Positions 44,537 to 53,642 of a stretch of DNA of 64,000 nucleotides are shown in pieces. Location: NCBI GenBank assembly GCA_965222995.1, contig OZ244977.1:3162001-3226000 (forward strand), in the 5' to 3' direction. Positions within the stretch are counted from its first letter, which is position 1; every line of letters begins with the position of its first letter. The DNA comes from SB11 sp965222995. Lineage in GTDB: Bacteria; Bacteroidota; Bacteroidia; UBA8524. A program made the translations under genes and the position numbers. The notes beneath the pieces were generated by a model, which was not told where the DNA came from, searched no databases, and worked only from the letters and a program-made list of their open reading frames with translations.

Positions 44537-45073
44537 ATGAAACTCTCAATAAAAATAGTATCGCTAAGTTTAATTGCTCTTTTAGCGGTTTCTTTTTCTT
44601 ATAAAACGCCTATTGACGGTGAGGAGAAAAAGGAGGAGCTGAAATGGAGAACATGGAACGAAGGGTATGCTGAAATAAGTGCTGAAGCTAAAATTGGTTT
44701 GGTGGATGTGTATACCGATTGGTGCGGATGGTGCAAAAGAATGGACAGAGATACCTATGCTAAAAAGACTATCATTAAAAAAATAAATAAAGACTTTGTA
44801 CCTATAAAGTTTAACCCTGAACAAAAAGGCGTATACTATATAGATAGCACTGCATACAGTGGTCGCCAATTATATGCTATGCTTTCTAACAACAATCCTT
44901 CAGGATACCCGACTACTTTCTTTTTAATACCCAAAGGCGGGGTTATGTACGTAGAGCGCGTACCCGGATACCAAGGAGCACAATCTTTTGGTGATTTGTT
45001 AGACAAGATAGTAGCCTACGCACAACAGCCCCAACAACCTTCTGTACCTCCTACTCCGGCAAACAATAGATAA
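44537..45073 (+). CDS. Secreted thioredoxin-like protein (CGWC)
   Basis: 178 residues. Signal peptide about 1-20. Thioredoxin domain with CGWC at 63-66 in VYTDWCGWCKRMDRDTY and a cis-Pro segment SGYPTTFFLIP; the C-terminus is a Pro/Gln-rich tail. Third member of the window's family of small exported thioredoxin-like proteins (others at 5492 and 9344), more distant than those two from each other. Acts on periplasmic thiols by family; partner unknown. Confidence 0.85.
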   Translation: MKLSIKIVSLSLIALLAVSFSYKTPIDGEEKKEELKWRTWNEGYAEISAEAKIGLVDVYTDWCGWCKRMDRDTYAKKTIIKKINKDFVPIKFNPEQKGVYYIDSTAYSGRQLYAMLSNNNPSGYPTTFFLIPKGGVMYVERVPGYQGAQSFGDLLDKIVAYAQQPQQPSVPPTPANNR

Positions 45074-45088
45074 TATCTTTTAGTTGCC

Positions 45089-45096
45089 TAATTTCG
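45089..45096 (+). promoter_or_regulatory. -7 box TAATTTCG (RlmD-like gene)
   Basis: TAnnTTCG form, 21 bases before the GTG start at 45118. Confidence 0.5.
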
Positions 45097-45117
45097 TGCG
45101 CCTTTTAAAAAGAGATT

Positions 45118-46527
45118 GTGAGCGCAAGAAAAAATAAGATTCAGTTTATAGAAAACCTTGAAATTCTTTCGGCGGGAGCTGAAGGGAAGTGTATTGCCCG
45201 CTATAATGAGCGCGTAATTTTTGTGAAAAACGCTGTGCCCGGTGATGTAGTAGATGTGCGCATAGTAGGCAAAAAGAAACGCTTTTTAGAAGCCGAGATT
45301 ACTAAAATTCTTAAACCTTCACCCCAACGGATTGAGCCTTTTTGTGCGCATTTTAAAGATTGTGGCGGTTGCAAATGGCAACCCATGGCTTATGAAACCC
45401 AGCTACAATACAAGCATCAAATTGTTGTTGATGCTTTGCAACGGATTGGCAAGGTAGAAATTGGTGAAATACTGCTCATAGCCGGTTGCGAAGAAAATAA
45501 GTTTTACCGTAACCGCATGGACTACGCCTTTAGCAATAAACGCTGGCTAAGCAGAGAAGAAATGGAATTGGAAGACAAAGGCAATATGAATGCTTTGGGT
45601 TTCCATGTAGCGGGCAGGTTTGATAAAGTGTTGGAAATTGATAAATGCTGGCTACAGGATGATTTGGGAAATAGAATTCGTAATGGTGTTGAGCAATTTG
45701 CGTTGGATAACGATATCTCTTTTTTTGATTTAAGAGAGCAGGTTGGGTTAATGCGCGGACTAATTATCCGATGCAGCACCAAAGGCGAGTGGATGGTGAT
45801 TGTGATGTTTCATAGCCGGGATGAGGAAAATATTGCTTTGGTTATGAATTACCTAAAGGAAAGTTTCCCTCAAATTACCTCGCTCATGTACGTTATCAAC
45901 CCGAAAAGAAACGATACCATTTACGATTTAGATATTGAAACATGGCACGGTAAAGACCACCTTTTAGAAAACTTGGGAGCACTTACCTTTAAAATCCGCC
46001 CGAAATCGTTCTTTCAAACCAATACCAAACAAGCAGAGAGACTATATAGTATAACCAAAGAATTTGCAGGGCTTACAGGTGATGAAGTTGTGTATGACCT
46101 CTACACAGGCACAGGAAGTATTGCCAACTATATTGCTGCCGATGCCCAAAGGGTAGTGGGTATTGAGTATATACAACAAGCCATTGATGATGCTATAGAA
46201 AACTCACAACTAAATAATATTACCAATACCGTTTTTTATGCAGGGGATATGAAGGATGTGCTAAACGATGAGTTTATAACCAACAACGGCACCCCTGATA
46301 TTATTATTACCGACCCTCCACGTGCAGGCATGCACGCTGATGTGGTTGAGAAAATTTGCGAAATAAAGGCCTCGCGTGTAGTATATGTAAGCTGTAACGC
46401 AGCTACACAGGCACGAGATTTGGATATGATGCGTGAAACATATAAAGTAGTGAAAATTCAACCGGTAGATATGTTTCCGCATACTGCACATGTTGAGAAT
46501 GTGGCACTGCTTGAACTGATTAACTGA
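45118..46527 (+). CDS. rlmD: 23S rRNA (uracil-5-)-methyltransferase, RlmD/RumA family
   Basis: 469 residues, GTG start. Order: TRAM domain about 8-65 (AEGKCIARYNERVIFVKNAVPGDVVDV), the Fe-S cysteines in CAHFKDCGGCKWQ with a fourth Cys in EIDKCWLQ, and a SAM-dependent methyltransferase domain about 290-469 with LYTGTGSIANYIA, TDPPRAGMH and the catalytic Cys in VYVSCNAATQARDL. Makes m5U in 23S rRNA; RlmC or TrmA specificity cannot be excluded from sequence alone. Followed after 34 bases by a small unknown gene. Confidence 0.92.
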   Translation: MSARKNKIQFIENLEILSAGAEGKCIARYNERVIFVKNAVPGDVVDVRIVGKKKRFLEAEITKILKPSPQRIEPFCAHFKDCGGCKWQPMAYETQLQYKHQIVVDALQRIGKVEIGEILLIAGCEENKFYRNRMDYAFSNKRWLSREEMELEDKGNMNALGFHVAGRFDKVLEIDKCWLQDDLGNRIRNGVEQFALDNDISFFDLREQVGLMRGLIIRCSTKGEWMVIVMFHSRDEENIALVMNYLKESFPQITSLMYVINPKRNDTIYDLDIETWHGKDHLLENLGALTFKIRPKSFFQTNTKQAERLYSITKEFAGLTGDEVVYDLYTGTGSIANYIAADAQRVVGIEYIQQAIDDAIENSQLNNITNTVFYAGDMKDVLNDEFITNNGTPDIIITDPPRAGMHADVVEKICEIKASRVVYVSCNAATQARDLDMMRETYKVVKIQPVDMFPHTAHVENVALLELIN

Positions 46528-46546
46528 AAACAGATAACTAAATCGC

Positions 46547-46554
46547 TAAATTTG
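46547..46554 (+). promoter_or_regulatory. -7 box TAAATTTG (hypothetical plus GT2 gene)
   Basis: Exact TAnnTTTG match, 7 bases before ATG 46562. Confidence 0.55.
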
Positions 46555-46561
46555 CCTTGTA

Positions 46562-46963
46562 ATGATAGATAAAAACTGGGAAGTACAACTGCAACAACTC
46601 CGCGCCGAATTAATTTTGATGAAAGAATCAATCAAAGAAACGGCTGATGATATTATAAAAGAAGGCTTTTCTCACTTTCCCATATTTATTGCTCACCAAG
46701 ACCCTATTGAGTTTGGCGAAGTAATTTTAGACAAAGACGATATGGCAACCCAATGGAGTATTAGCGCATCTACCTTGGAGCAGTTCACCCAAAAAGGCTT
46801 GATTAAAAAAGACCGTGAAGACTTTTTTAGAGAAAGCTATAAAGACCCTAAAGAGTTTATCTGCATGTTTGTTATATATAAAACCCAAGCCAATTTTGTG
46901 TTTGTACCCTACAAGGCAGAAGCATTAGAGAATAAAGAACAACCCAACCATGACCAACCCTAG
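46562..46963 (+). CDS. Conserved hypothetical protein
   Basis: 133 residues. No signal peptide or membrane segment. N-terminal helix (VQLQQLRAELILMKESIKETADDIIK) and a compact alpha/beta body (FPIFIAHQDPIEFGEVILDKDDM, WSISASTLEQFTQKGLIK). No function known to me. Overlaps the glycosyltransferase gene by 14 bases, so translation may be coupled. Confidence 0.7.
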   Translation: MIDKNWEVQLQQLRAELILMKESIKETADDIIKEGFSHFPIFIAHQDPIEFGEVILDKDDMATQWSISASTLEQFTQKGLIKKDREDFFRESYKDPKEFICMFVIYKTQANFVFVPYKAEALENKEQPNHDQP

Positions 46964-47978
46964 GGTAGCCATTGTAATTCTTAATTTTAATACCCGCAGT
47001 TGGTTAGAAAAACTATTGCCATCGGTACTGCAAACACAGTACGATAATTTAGAAATTATTATTGCCGATAATGCCTCAACAGACGATTCTGTTGAATTTC
47101 TTAATAAGCAATACCCACAGCTTCGCATCATCAAACTAGAAAAAAACTACGGTTTTGCAGGGGGATATAATGAATGCTTACAACAAGTTGAAGCTGACTA
47201 TTTTGTTTTGCTGAATAGTGATGTAGAGGTAACGCCTAACTGGGTACAGCCTGTTATTGACCTACTGGAAAGCACTGAAAATGCTGTTGCCTGCCAACCC
47301 AAAATATTAGCTTACAACCAAAAGGAAAAATTTGAATATGCAGGAGCAGCAGGAGGTTACTTAGATACTTTTGCTTACCCTTTTTGCAGAGGCAGAATAA
47401 TAGACCAAACCGAAACAGACGAAGGGCAGTATAACGATAACCGTGAGGTGTTTTGGGCAAGCGGAGCTGCCATGTTTATTAAAGCCGATAAATATTTTGA
47501 AGTGGGTGGGTTGGACGCTCGTTTTTTTGCTCACATGGAAGAAATAGACTTGTGCTGGAGACTGAAAAACAAAGGTTATAAAATACTAGTTCAACCCCAA
47601 TCGGTAGTATACCATGTGGGTGGGGGTACATTATCCCGCCAAAACCCTCGTAAAACCTACCTAAACTTTCATAACTGTTTGGCTATGATGGTAAAAAACT
47701 TGCCTGAAGGACAGTTGAAATGGAAACTACCTTTCAGAATAGCCCTTGATTGGTTAGCAGCTATAGTATTTTTGTTTTACGGAAACTGGAGAGACACACT
47801 AGCCGTTTTTAAAGCCCATACCCGTTTCATGCTACAAATAAAGCATTGGCTAGGCAAACGCAAAACACTTAAAAAGCAGGTAAATAGCCGAAATACTATC
47901 GGTATTTATCAAAAAAGTATTGTGTTTGATTTCTTCATTCGTAAAAAAAGAAAGTTCTCTGCCTTAGGTATCAAATAA
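46950..47978 (+). CDS. Family 2 glycosyltransferase
   Basis: 342 residues. GT-A fold: VAIVILNFNTRSWLEKLLPSVLQTQ, IIIADNASTDDSVEFL, FVLLNSDVEVTP, a DxD-like LNSDVEV, and HMEEIDLCWRLKNKGYKI near residue 200, as in rhamnosyltransferase-type GT2 proteins (RfbF/WcaA-like). A short C-terminal helical part follows. It transfers a sugar from a nucleotide or lipid donor to a surface polysaccharide or glycan in the cytoplasm; the acceptor is unknown. It overlaps the preceding small gene. Confidence 0.85.
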   Translation: MTNPRVAIVILNFNTRSWLEKLLPSVLQTQYDNLEIIIADNASTDDSVEFLNKQYPQLRIIKLEKNYGFAGGYNECLQQVEADYFVLLNSDVEVTPNWVQPVIDLLESTENAVACQPKILAYNQKEKFEYAGAAGGYLDTFAYPFCRGRIIDQTETDEGQYNDNREVFWASGAAMFIKADKYFEVGGLDARFFAHMEEIDLCWRLKNKGYKILVQPQSVVYHVGGGTLSRQNPRKTYLNFHNCLAMMVKNLPEGQLKWKLPFRIALDWLAAIVFLFYGNWRDTLAVFKAHTRFMLQIKHWLGKRKTLKKQVNSRNTIGIYQKSIVFDFFIRKKRKFSALGIK

Positions 47979-48006
47979 CCCTTCAGCGCATTACCAATAA
48001 AATTGT

Positions 48007-48014
48007 TATTTTCG
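48007..48014 (+). promoter_or_regulatory. -7 box TATTTTCG (metK)
   Basis: TAnnTTCG form, 28 bases before metK. TATTTTCGCGG is shared with gcvT (37947). Confidence 0.5.
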
Positions 48015-48042
48015 CGGCTCGGTAAAAATTAATCATACTAAT

Positions 48043-49317
48043 ATGCCATATTTATTTACTTCAGAATCAGTTTCAGAGGGACACCCTGATAAAGTATCAG
48101 ACCAAATATCTGATGCCCTTATAGATAATTTTTTAGCTTTCGACCCTAACAGTAAAGTAGCTTGTGAAACATTGGTTACTACAGGGCAGGTAGTACTTGC
48201 AGGTGAGGTTAAAACCAATACCTATTTAGATGTACAAAAAATTGCACGTTCGGTAATCTCGAAAATAGGATATACCAAAAGCGAGTACATGTTTGAGGCA
48301 AACAGTTGCGGTGTGTTAAGTGCGATTCACGACCAAAGTGATGATATTAACCGTGGGGTTGACCGTGATGCTGATGACGATTTTGAAGCCCGTGCCAATG
48401 CACAAGGAGCCGGAGACCAGGGTATGATGTTTGGCTATGCTACCCGTGAAACCGACAACTACATGCCTTTGGCGTTAGACATAGCTCATAAACTTTTAGA
48501 AGAGTTAGCTGCTTTACGTCATGAAAATAAAGAGATTACTTACTTACGCCCTGATGCGAAAAGCCAGGTAACTATTGAGTATAGTGATGATAATAAGCCT
48601 ATCCGTATTGACGCTATTGTAATTAGCACACAGCACGATGATTTTGGAAGTGATGATGAAATGCTAAAGAAAATTCACGATGACATGGTAAATATCCTTA
48701 TTCCTCGTGTAAAAGCACAGCTTACTCCTGAAATTCAAGCTTTATTTGATGATAAAATCACTTACCACATTAACCCAACGGGTAAGTTTGTTATCGGAGG
48801 TCCTCACGGTGATACAGGCTTAACAGGTCGTAAAATTATAGTAGATACCTACGGTGGTAAAGGTGCTCACGGTGGAGGTGCTTTTAGTGGTAAAGACCCA
48901 TCGAAAGTAGACCGTAGTGCTGCTTACGGAACTCGCCATATTGCTAAAAACTTAGTAGCAGCCGGTTTGTGCGATGAAGTATTGGTACAAGTATCATACG
49001 CTATTGGTGTAGCGCAACCTTGTGGTTTATACATTAATACTTATGGAACTGCCAAAGTAGATATGAACGACGGTGCTATTGCCCGCGAAGTAGAGAAAAT
49101 ATTTGATATGCGACCTTATGCTATAGAGCAACGTTTAAAACTACGCCAACCTATGTATAGCGAAACTGCTGCATACGGACATATGGGACGCAAAAACGAG
49201 ACAGTAACTAAAACTTTCCATAACCCTGATGGTACAAGTAAAGAAGTGGAGGTAGAACTATTTACCTGGGAAAAACTAGACTATGTAGATAAAGTAAAGT
49301 CTGCTTTCGGACTATAA
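48043..49317 (+). CDS. metK: S-adenosylmethionine synthetase
   Basis: 424 residues, somewhat longer than the E. coli enzyme (384). Signatures: FTSESVSEGHPDKVSDQISDA (catalytic His), GAGDQGMMFGYA, GGPHGDTGLTGRKIIVDTYGG and GGGAFSGKDPSKVDRSAAY. Makes SAM from methionine and ATP. It sits alone, and I see no SAM-riboswitch fold in the short 5' region. A decayed second copy of its 3' end lies at 51169-51253. Confidence 0.97.
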   Translation: MPYLFTSESVSEGHPDKVSDQISDALIDNFLAFDPNSKVACETLVTTGQVVLAGEVKTNTYLDVQKIARSVISKIGYTKSEYMFEANSCGVLSAIHDQSDDINRGVDRDADDDFEARANAQGAGDQGMMFGYATRETDNYMPLALDIAHKLLEELAALRHENKEITYLRPDAKSQVTIEYSDDNKPIRIDAIVISTQHDDFGSDDEMLKKIHDDMVNILIPRVKAQLTPEIQALFDDKITYHINPTGKFVIGGPHGDTGLTGRKIIVDTYGGKGAHGGGAFSGKDPSKVDRSAAYGTRHIAKNLVAAGLCDEVLVQVSYAIGVAQPCGLYINTYGTAKVDMNDGAIAREVEKIFDMRPYAIEQRLKLRQPMYSETAAYGHMGRKNETVTKTFHNPDGTSKEVEVELFTWEKLDYVDKVKSAFGL

Positions 49318-49326
49318 AATATAGTC

Positions 49327-49365
49327 GTCATTGCGAGGCAGCCTTCTTAGGCTACGAAGTAATCT
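49327..49365 (+). repeat. Small interspersed palindromic element (GTCATTGCGAGG type)
   Basis: Begins GTCATTGCGAGG, ends CGAAGTAATCT, with an inner GCC...GGC-type hairpin. It matches the general form of GTCATTGCGAGG...CGAAGCAATCT elements dispersed in many bacteria. Lies just after metK. Copy number in this genome not checked. Confidence 0.5.
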
Positions 49366-49377
49366 TTATAATTTAAT

Positions 49378-49407
49378 AAACCCTGCCTTTTGGTAGGGTT
49401 TTTTGTT
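49378..49407. terminator. Terminator after metK
   Basis: CCCTGCC / GGTAGGG stem with one bulge and loop TTTT, then T6. It is also 5 bases from the stop of the convergent T9SS gene and has A-runs on that side, so both may use it. Confidence 0.75.
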
Positions 49408-49412
49408 TTGGT

Positions 49413-51058
49413 CTATTGTTTAATTAGCTTGATAAATTGACTAGTCTTTTTTGTCTTAACTTCTAAAATGTAAATACCACTTTTAAGCATACTAATGTCA
49501 TATCCACTAGTTCCGGCATCTTTGTTAAATGTGAGTACTAATATTCCCGATGTGTTATATACATTAACTGTTTTGAAAGGTGCTGCTGTTGAAATATGAA
49601 AATTCCCATTTACCAGGTTAGGATACACAGTAAGGTTAATTTCTGTTGAGGGCTTTTCTCTTACAGAAGTAGGTAAATTAGCCGTTTTCGCAAGAAAATA
49701 ACCCTCAGCTCCTGAAAGTGAGTCGTTTCCAATAAGAATATAATCTCTGAAAGTACCGGAAATAAGTACCTTATCCTGAGGAAGTAACTTCATATTCCCA
49801 ATATCAGCTCCACGCTTCCCGCTAGGAACTACATTTAATCCAAGTAAGCTACCATCTGCATTTATACTCCCTAAAAAAATATTTCGAGCATCAAAAGATG
49901 TACCTGCTGTGTAGGGGTAAATGGCTTGATTTCCAATCCGCAAAGACTTCATAAAAAACCACTAATCAAAAGTCTGCCATCTGGCGTTAAACTCACCTCA
50001 GACACCCCGCCTTTACCACCACCATATTCAAGACTTTTTGCCCAAAGAACACCTCCATTTTCATTAAGTTTAGCTATTAAATAGCCACTACTATCTAGTG
50101 TAATCGAGCCAAATTTTACAGTCCCGCTATATGCCCCAAAGAGATAAACATTACTTTGTGCATCCTGACCTACAAAAATAAATGAACTACCCGAATTTGG
50201 GTTTTCAATGCTTTTTGCCCATTCTACGTTTCCGTTAGCATTATATTTTATGGTGTAGCCGGTATATAAATTTTTAACACTATAAAAAACAGATGACCCC
50301 GCTACCAGTGAGTCAGTATAAATGCCACATGTATAAAGCTCTCCTTGCTTTCCTATTGTTATACTTCTAACTCCATTACCTACACTATGGCTCCAAATCT
50401 CGTTGCCATTGTTATCATATTTAACTATAAATCCAGCCCAACTTTTTTTGTGTTTAGAGTTTTTTAGAGTGTTTGTTCCAACAGAAAATTCTTCACCTAA
50501 AAATGACCCGCCCACATATATATTCCCTAAATCATCTACTACTATTGATTCTGATAAAACTGATGAATCAGAACTAGCACTTTTAGCCCAAATAAGGTCT
50601 CCACTTGTGTTATATTTTGTAATAAATATACCTCTATTATGTGAACCACTAACAGTAAGTACTTCTGTTTCTATTTTGATATACTTACCGAAAGTACCTA
50701 TTGCATAAATATTTCCTGAAGCATCAGTACAAAGAGCTTCTACAGTACAATCGCTATCGGCACTATCAACAGTACGACCCCACAAAACATTACCATTGGC
50801 ATCATATTTAGCTACATAAAAGTAAAACGGAGCTGACAGAGACCGTTTCAGCGTATCGCTTCCCAGTACTATATCGGTACCTGAATAACGCCCCCCCATG
50901 TAAATATTACCTGACGGGTCAGTATCCATATTAGAATAAGATAAGTAGTAAGGGTGCACAGCTGTAAGAATTTTCTTTCCCCACTCCCACATTAGAGATT
51001 GGGTTAATACCATTGTGGTTATACAGCAGAATAAAACAGTTGACAGCAGTTTTTTCAT
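49413..51058 (-). CDS. Secreted T9SS protein split by a frameshift at a T tract
   Basis: Two consecutive frames on the minus strand (51058-49949 and 49952-49413) overlap by 4 bases and form one protein if one T is added to the six-T run at about 49954-49959. The join then reads ...LLISGFFMKSLRIGN..., which continues the internal repeat type seen again at LISGTFRDYILIGN. The full product would be about 548 residues: signal peptide, beta-propeller-like repeats with YDANGNVLWGR, YNTSGDLIWAK and YNNNGNEIWSH (SBBP/PQQ-like), then a T9SS type A domain ending ISMLKSGIYILEVKTKKTSQFIKLI. The split could be a sequencing error, a real mutation or phase variation. Function unknown. Confidence 0.8.
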
Positions 51059-51168
51059 AACTTAAAATAGGCTTTCTATTTAAAAGACAGAAAAAAATGT
51101 TTGATAGTTCTAGCCCTCTGTGCTTTAAACTAAACAGCTACTGTATCCTCAACAACTTTTTCTATAGA

Positions 51169-51253
51169 ACAAGTAAAAATGTTGAAGTTGAACTGTTTAC
51201 TTGGGGAAAAACTAGACTATATAGATAAAGTAAAAGCCGCCTTTGGGCTGTAA
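51169..51253 (+). pseudogene. Decayed 3' end of a second metK
   Basis: The 85 bases align with metK 49234-49317 with one inserted G (run of three becomes four), which breaks the frame. The repaired peptide reads TSKNVEVELFTWEKLDYIDK then VKAAFGL and stop, against TSKEVEVELFTWEKLDYVDK and VKSAFGL in metK. Most base changes are at third codon positions, so the copy was under selection for metK before it was truncated. A weaker match may run back to about 51139. It has its own terminator afterwards. Confidence 0.8.
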
Positions 51254-51279
51254 GTCATTCTGAATTTATTTCAGAATCT
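51254..51279 (+). repeat. Small palindromic element (GTCATTC...GAATCT)
   Basis: 26 bases with arms ATTCTGAA/TTTCAGAAT, ends GTCATTC and GAATCT. The same 26-base form, with other inner bases, occurs in reverse at 56783-56808. It starts right after the stop codon of the metK remnant. Confidence 0.6.
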
Positions 51280-51295
51280 AAATATAGATACATTA

Positions 51296-51329
51296 AAAAA
51301 ACCCTGCTTCATTTGAAGCAGGGTTTTTT
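51296..51329. terminator. Terminator between the metK remnant and purL
   Basis: 15-bp perfect stem AAAAAACCCTGCTTC / GAAGCAGGGTTTTTT with loop ATTT. It can end purL on the minus strand and the remnant on the plus strand. The CCCTGC...GGGTTTTTTGTTTT layout mirrors the metK terminator. Confidence 0.9.
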
Positions 51330-51353
51330 GTTTTATTAAATTACTAGTACTAT

Positions 51354-53582
51354 TTAAGCTAATACTGCACTACCCTCAACAGCCTTCTCTATTGAGGTAT
51401 CGTAGGCTTCTTTAAACTCTAGTGTCATACCAAAGAACTCACCGTCAATAGTTACACTGTCTTTAGCTACTTTACCAATTACCGTATAGGCTTGGCTAGC
51501 GGCCTTAAGGTCTGCCTCTATACTAGCTAGGTCAGCTTCTGCACAGCTAATAGCCACACGGCTTTGTGCTTCACCAAATAAGGCTGCATCTTTACGGATA
51601 CCCTTATCAGTAGTAATATCAAAACCTAAATTACCGTGCATAGCACTTTCTAAAAGGCTGATAAATAAACCTCCTTCTGAAATATCGTGAGCAGACTGTA
51701 CTTTACCTGATTTAATTAATGCACGTAAGGTATTTTGCATGTTATACTCCTCATCCAAATCAAAGTAAGGAGCAGGAGAGTGCTCTTGTTCATGCCAATG
51801 TGCTAAGTATTGAGATGATGAAATATCATTATGATTTGTTCCTAGAACTACAATTACGTCACCCTCGTTTTTAAAATCAAGCGTCATTTGCTCAGCACCG
51901 TCTTCTAGCATACCCACCATACCAATAGTTGGCGTTGGATATACAGCAGTACCGTCTATAGTAGATTGGTTGTAGAAACTAACGTTACCACCCGTTACAG
52001 GTGTTTTAAACTTGCTGCACGCTGCACCCATTCCTTTAATTGAGCCAACAAATTGCCAGTACACTTCAGGCTTATAAGGGTTACCGAAGTTTAAACAGTT
52101 AGTAATAGCCGCAGGTGTACCACCTGTGCAGGTAATATTTCGGGCTGCTTCGGCAACAGCTATTGCTGCACCTTGCTCAGGGTTAGCATATACAAAACGG
52201 CTATTGCAATCTACCGTTAACGCTAAAGACTTATTGGTGCCTTTAATTTTAACTACGGCAGCATCGCTGGTCTTATTGGTACTCTTATTTACTGTACCCA
52301 CCATACTATCATACTGGTTGTATACCCAACGTTTGCTGGCAATGTTGGGGTGAGCCGCTAAAAAGAAGGCTACTTCTATTAAATTATCAGGCTGTGGAAT
52401 ATTGTTAATGTTATATGCTGCTATTTTAGCTAAGTAAGCAGGTTCGCTATACTCGCGGTGATACACCGGTGCGCCACCACCTAATGCTAAAGACTCAGAA
52501 GGGATGTCACTACATACTTCACCATCCATACAGTATTGCACATTGCCTGTATCGGTTACTTCACCAATTTGTGCATATTTTAAATCCCATTTATCCAGCA
52601 CTTTCTCAACATCTGCTTCCCTACCCTTTTCAATAATCACCAACATACGCTCCTGAGATTCTGAAAGCAGAATTTCCCAATCTTTCATATTTTCCTGGCG
52701 CGTAGGTACTTTATCTAAATCAATACGCATACCCGTGCCCGATTTTGCACTCATCTCAGCCGTGCTACAGGTAATACCTGCTGCACCCATATCTTGCATG
52801 CCGATTATTGCACCAGTAGCCAATAGCTCAAGAGATGCTTCTAAAATAAGTTTTTCCCAAAACGGGTCTCCCACCTGTACGCTAGGTAAATCATCAGCAG
52901 AGTCTTCTGAAATATCTTTTGAGGCAAAAGCTGCCCCGTGAATACCGTCTTTACCTGTTGCCGAACCAAAAATATATACAGGGTTGCCTACACCTTCCGC
53001 TACTGCTGAAACTGTTTTGCCTACCTCAACAATACCTACCGACATGGCATTTACCAAGTTGTTGGTATGGTAGCACTCATCAAAGTATACTTCACCCCCT
53101 ACTGTAGGTATACCGAAGGCGTTTCCATAGTCTCCAATACCTTTCACTACACCTTTTAGTAGCCACTTAGTACGTTCCTCGTCTAGTTTCCCAAAACGTA
53201 ATGAGTTTAGTTGGGCTATTGGTCTTGCACCCATACTAAATATATCGCGGTTAATACCACCCACACCCGTTGCAGCACCTTGATATGGCTCTATAGCACT
53301 AGGGTGGTTGTGGCTTTCTATTTTGAAACACACGGCAAGCCCGTCTCCTATATCCACCAATCCCGCGTTTTCTTCACCTGCTTCCGCCAACATAGTCGGT
53401 CCTTCTTTAGGAAGTGTTTTTAGCCAAACAATACTGTTTTTATAGCTGCAATGCTCACTCCACATTACGCTATATACACTTAGCTCGGTAAAGTTGGGGG
53501 TGCGCCCTAAAATCTCTTTTATTTTATCGAATTCTTCGGGTAGGAGCCCTAATTTTTCAGCGGTTTCAACGGTTACTTCCAT
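51354..53582 (-). CDS. purL: Phosphoribosylformylglycinamidine synthase subunit PurL (small type)
   Basis: 742 residues from ATG 53582, the length of the Bacillus-type small PurL; the frame extends to a TTG at 53603, but the -7 box at 53601-53608 rules out the longer start. Signatures: SVMWSEHCSYKNS (catalytic His), ESHNHPSAIEPYQGAATGVGG (ATP site), the AIRS-type repeat of the second half, and the C-terminal ISEGGLFISLLESAMHG. Makes FGAM from FGAR and ammonia with PurQ and PurS; those genes are not here. Confidence 0.95.
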   Translation of the reverse strand: MEVTVETAEKLGLLPEEFDKIKEILGRTPNFTELSVYSVMWSEHCSYKNSIVWLKTLPKEGPTMLAEAGEENAGLVDIGDGLAVCFKIESHNHPSAIEPYQGAATGVGGINRDIFSMGARPIAQLNSLRFGKLDEERTKWLLKGVVKGIGDYGNAFGIPTVGGEVYFDECYHTNNLVNAMSVGIVEVGKTVSAVAEGVGNPVYIFGSATGKDGIHGAAFASKDISEDSADDLPSVQVGDPFWEKLILEASLELLATGAIIGMQDMGAAGITCSTAEMSAKSGTGMRIDLDKVPTRQENMKDWEILLSESQERMLVIIEKGREADVEKVLDKWDLKYAQIGEVTDTGNVQYCMDGEVCSDIPSESLALGGGAPVYHREYSEPAYLAKIAAYNINNIPQPDNLIEVAFFLAAHPNIASKRWVYNQYDSMVGTVNKSTNKTSDAAVVKIKGTNKSLALTVDCNSRFVYANPEQGAAIAVAEAARNITCTGGTPAAITNCLNFGNPYKPEVYWQFVGSIKGMGAACSKFKTPVTGGNVSFYNQSTIDGTAVYPTPTIGMVGMLEDGAEQMTLDFKNEGDVIVVLGTNHNDISSSQYLAHWHEQEHSPAPYFDLDEEYNMQNTLRALIKSGKVQSAHDISEGGLFISLLESAMHGNLGFDITTDKGIRKDAALFGEAQSRVAISCAEADLASIEADLKAASQAYTVIGKVAKDSVTIDGEFFGMTLEFKEAYDTSIEKAVEGSAVLA

Positions 53583-53600
53583 GGTGGTTTTATGAAAGTG

Positions 53601-53608
53601 CAAAGGTA
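53601..53608 (-). promoter_or_regulatory. -7 box TACCTTTG (purL)
   Basis: Exact TAnnTTTG match, minus strand, 18 bases before purL ATG 53582. Confidence 0.6.
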
Positions 53609-53642
53609 GTATTCCTTAGCCATTAAAAAGAATGTTATGCGA

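Noticed and set aside
47979..48042. SAM riboswitch upstream of metK
   Set aside because: The gap is only about 64 bases and I cannot fold a SAM-I, SAM-II or other known SAM aptamer in it.
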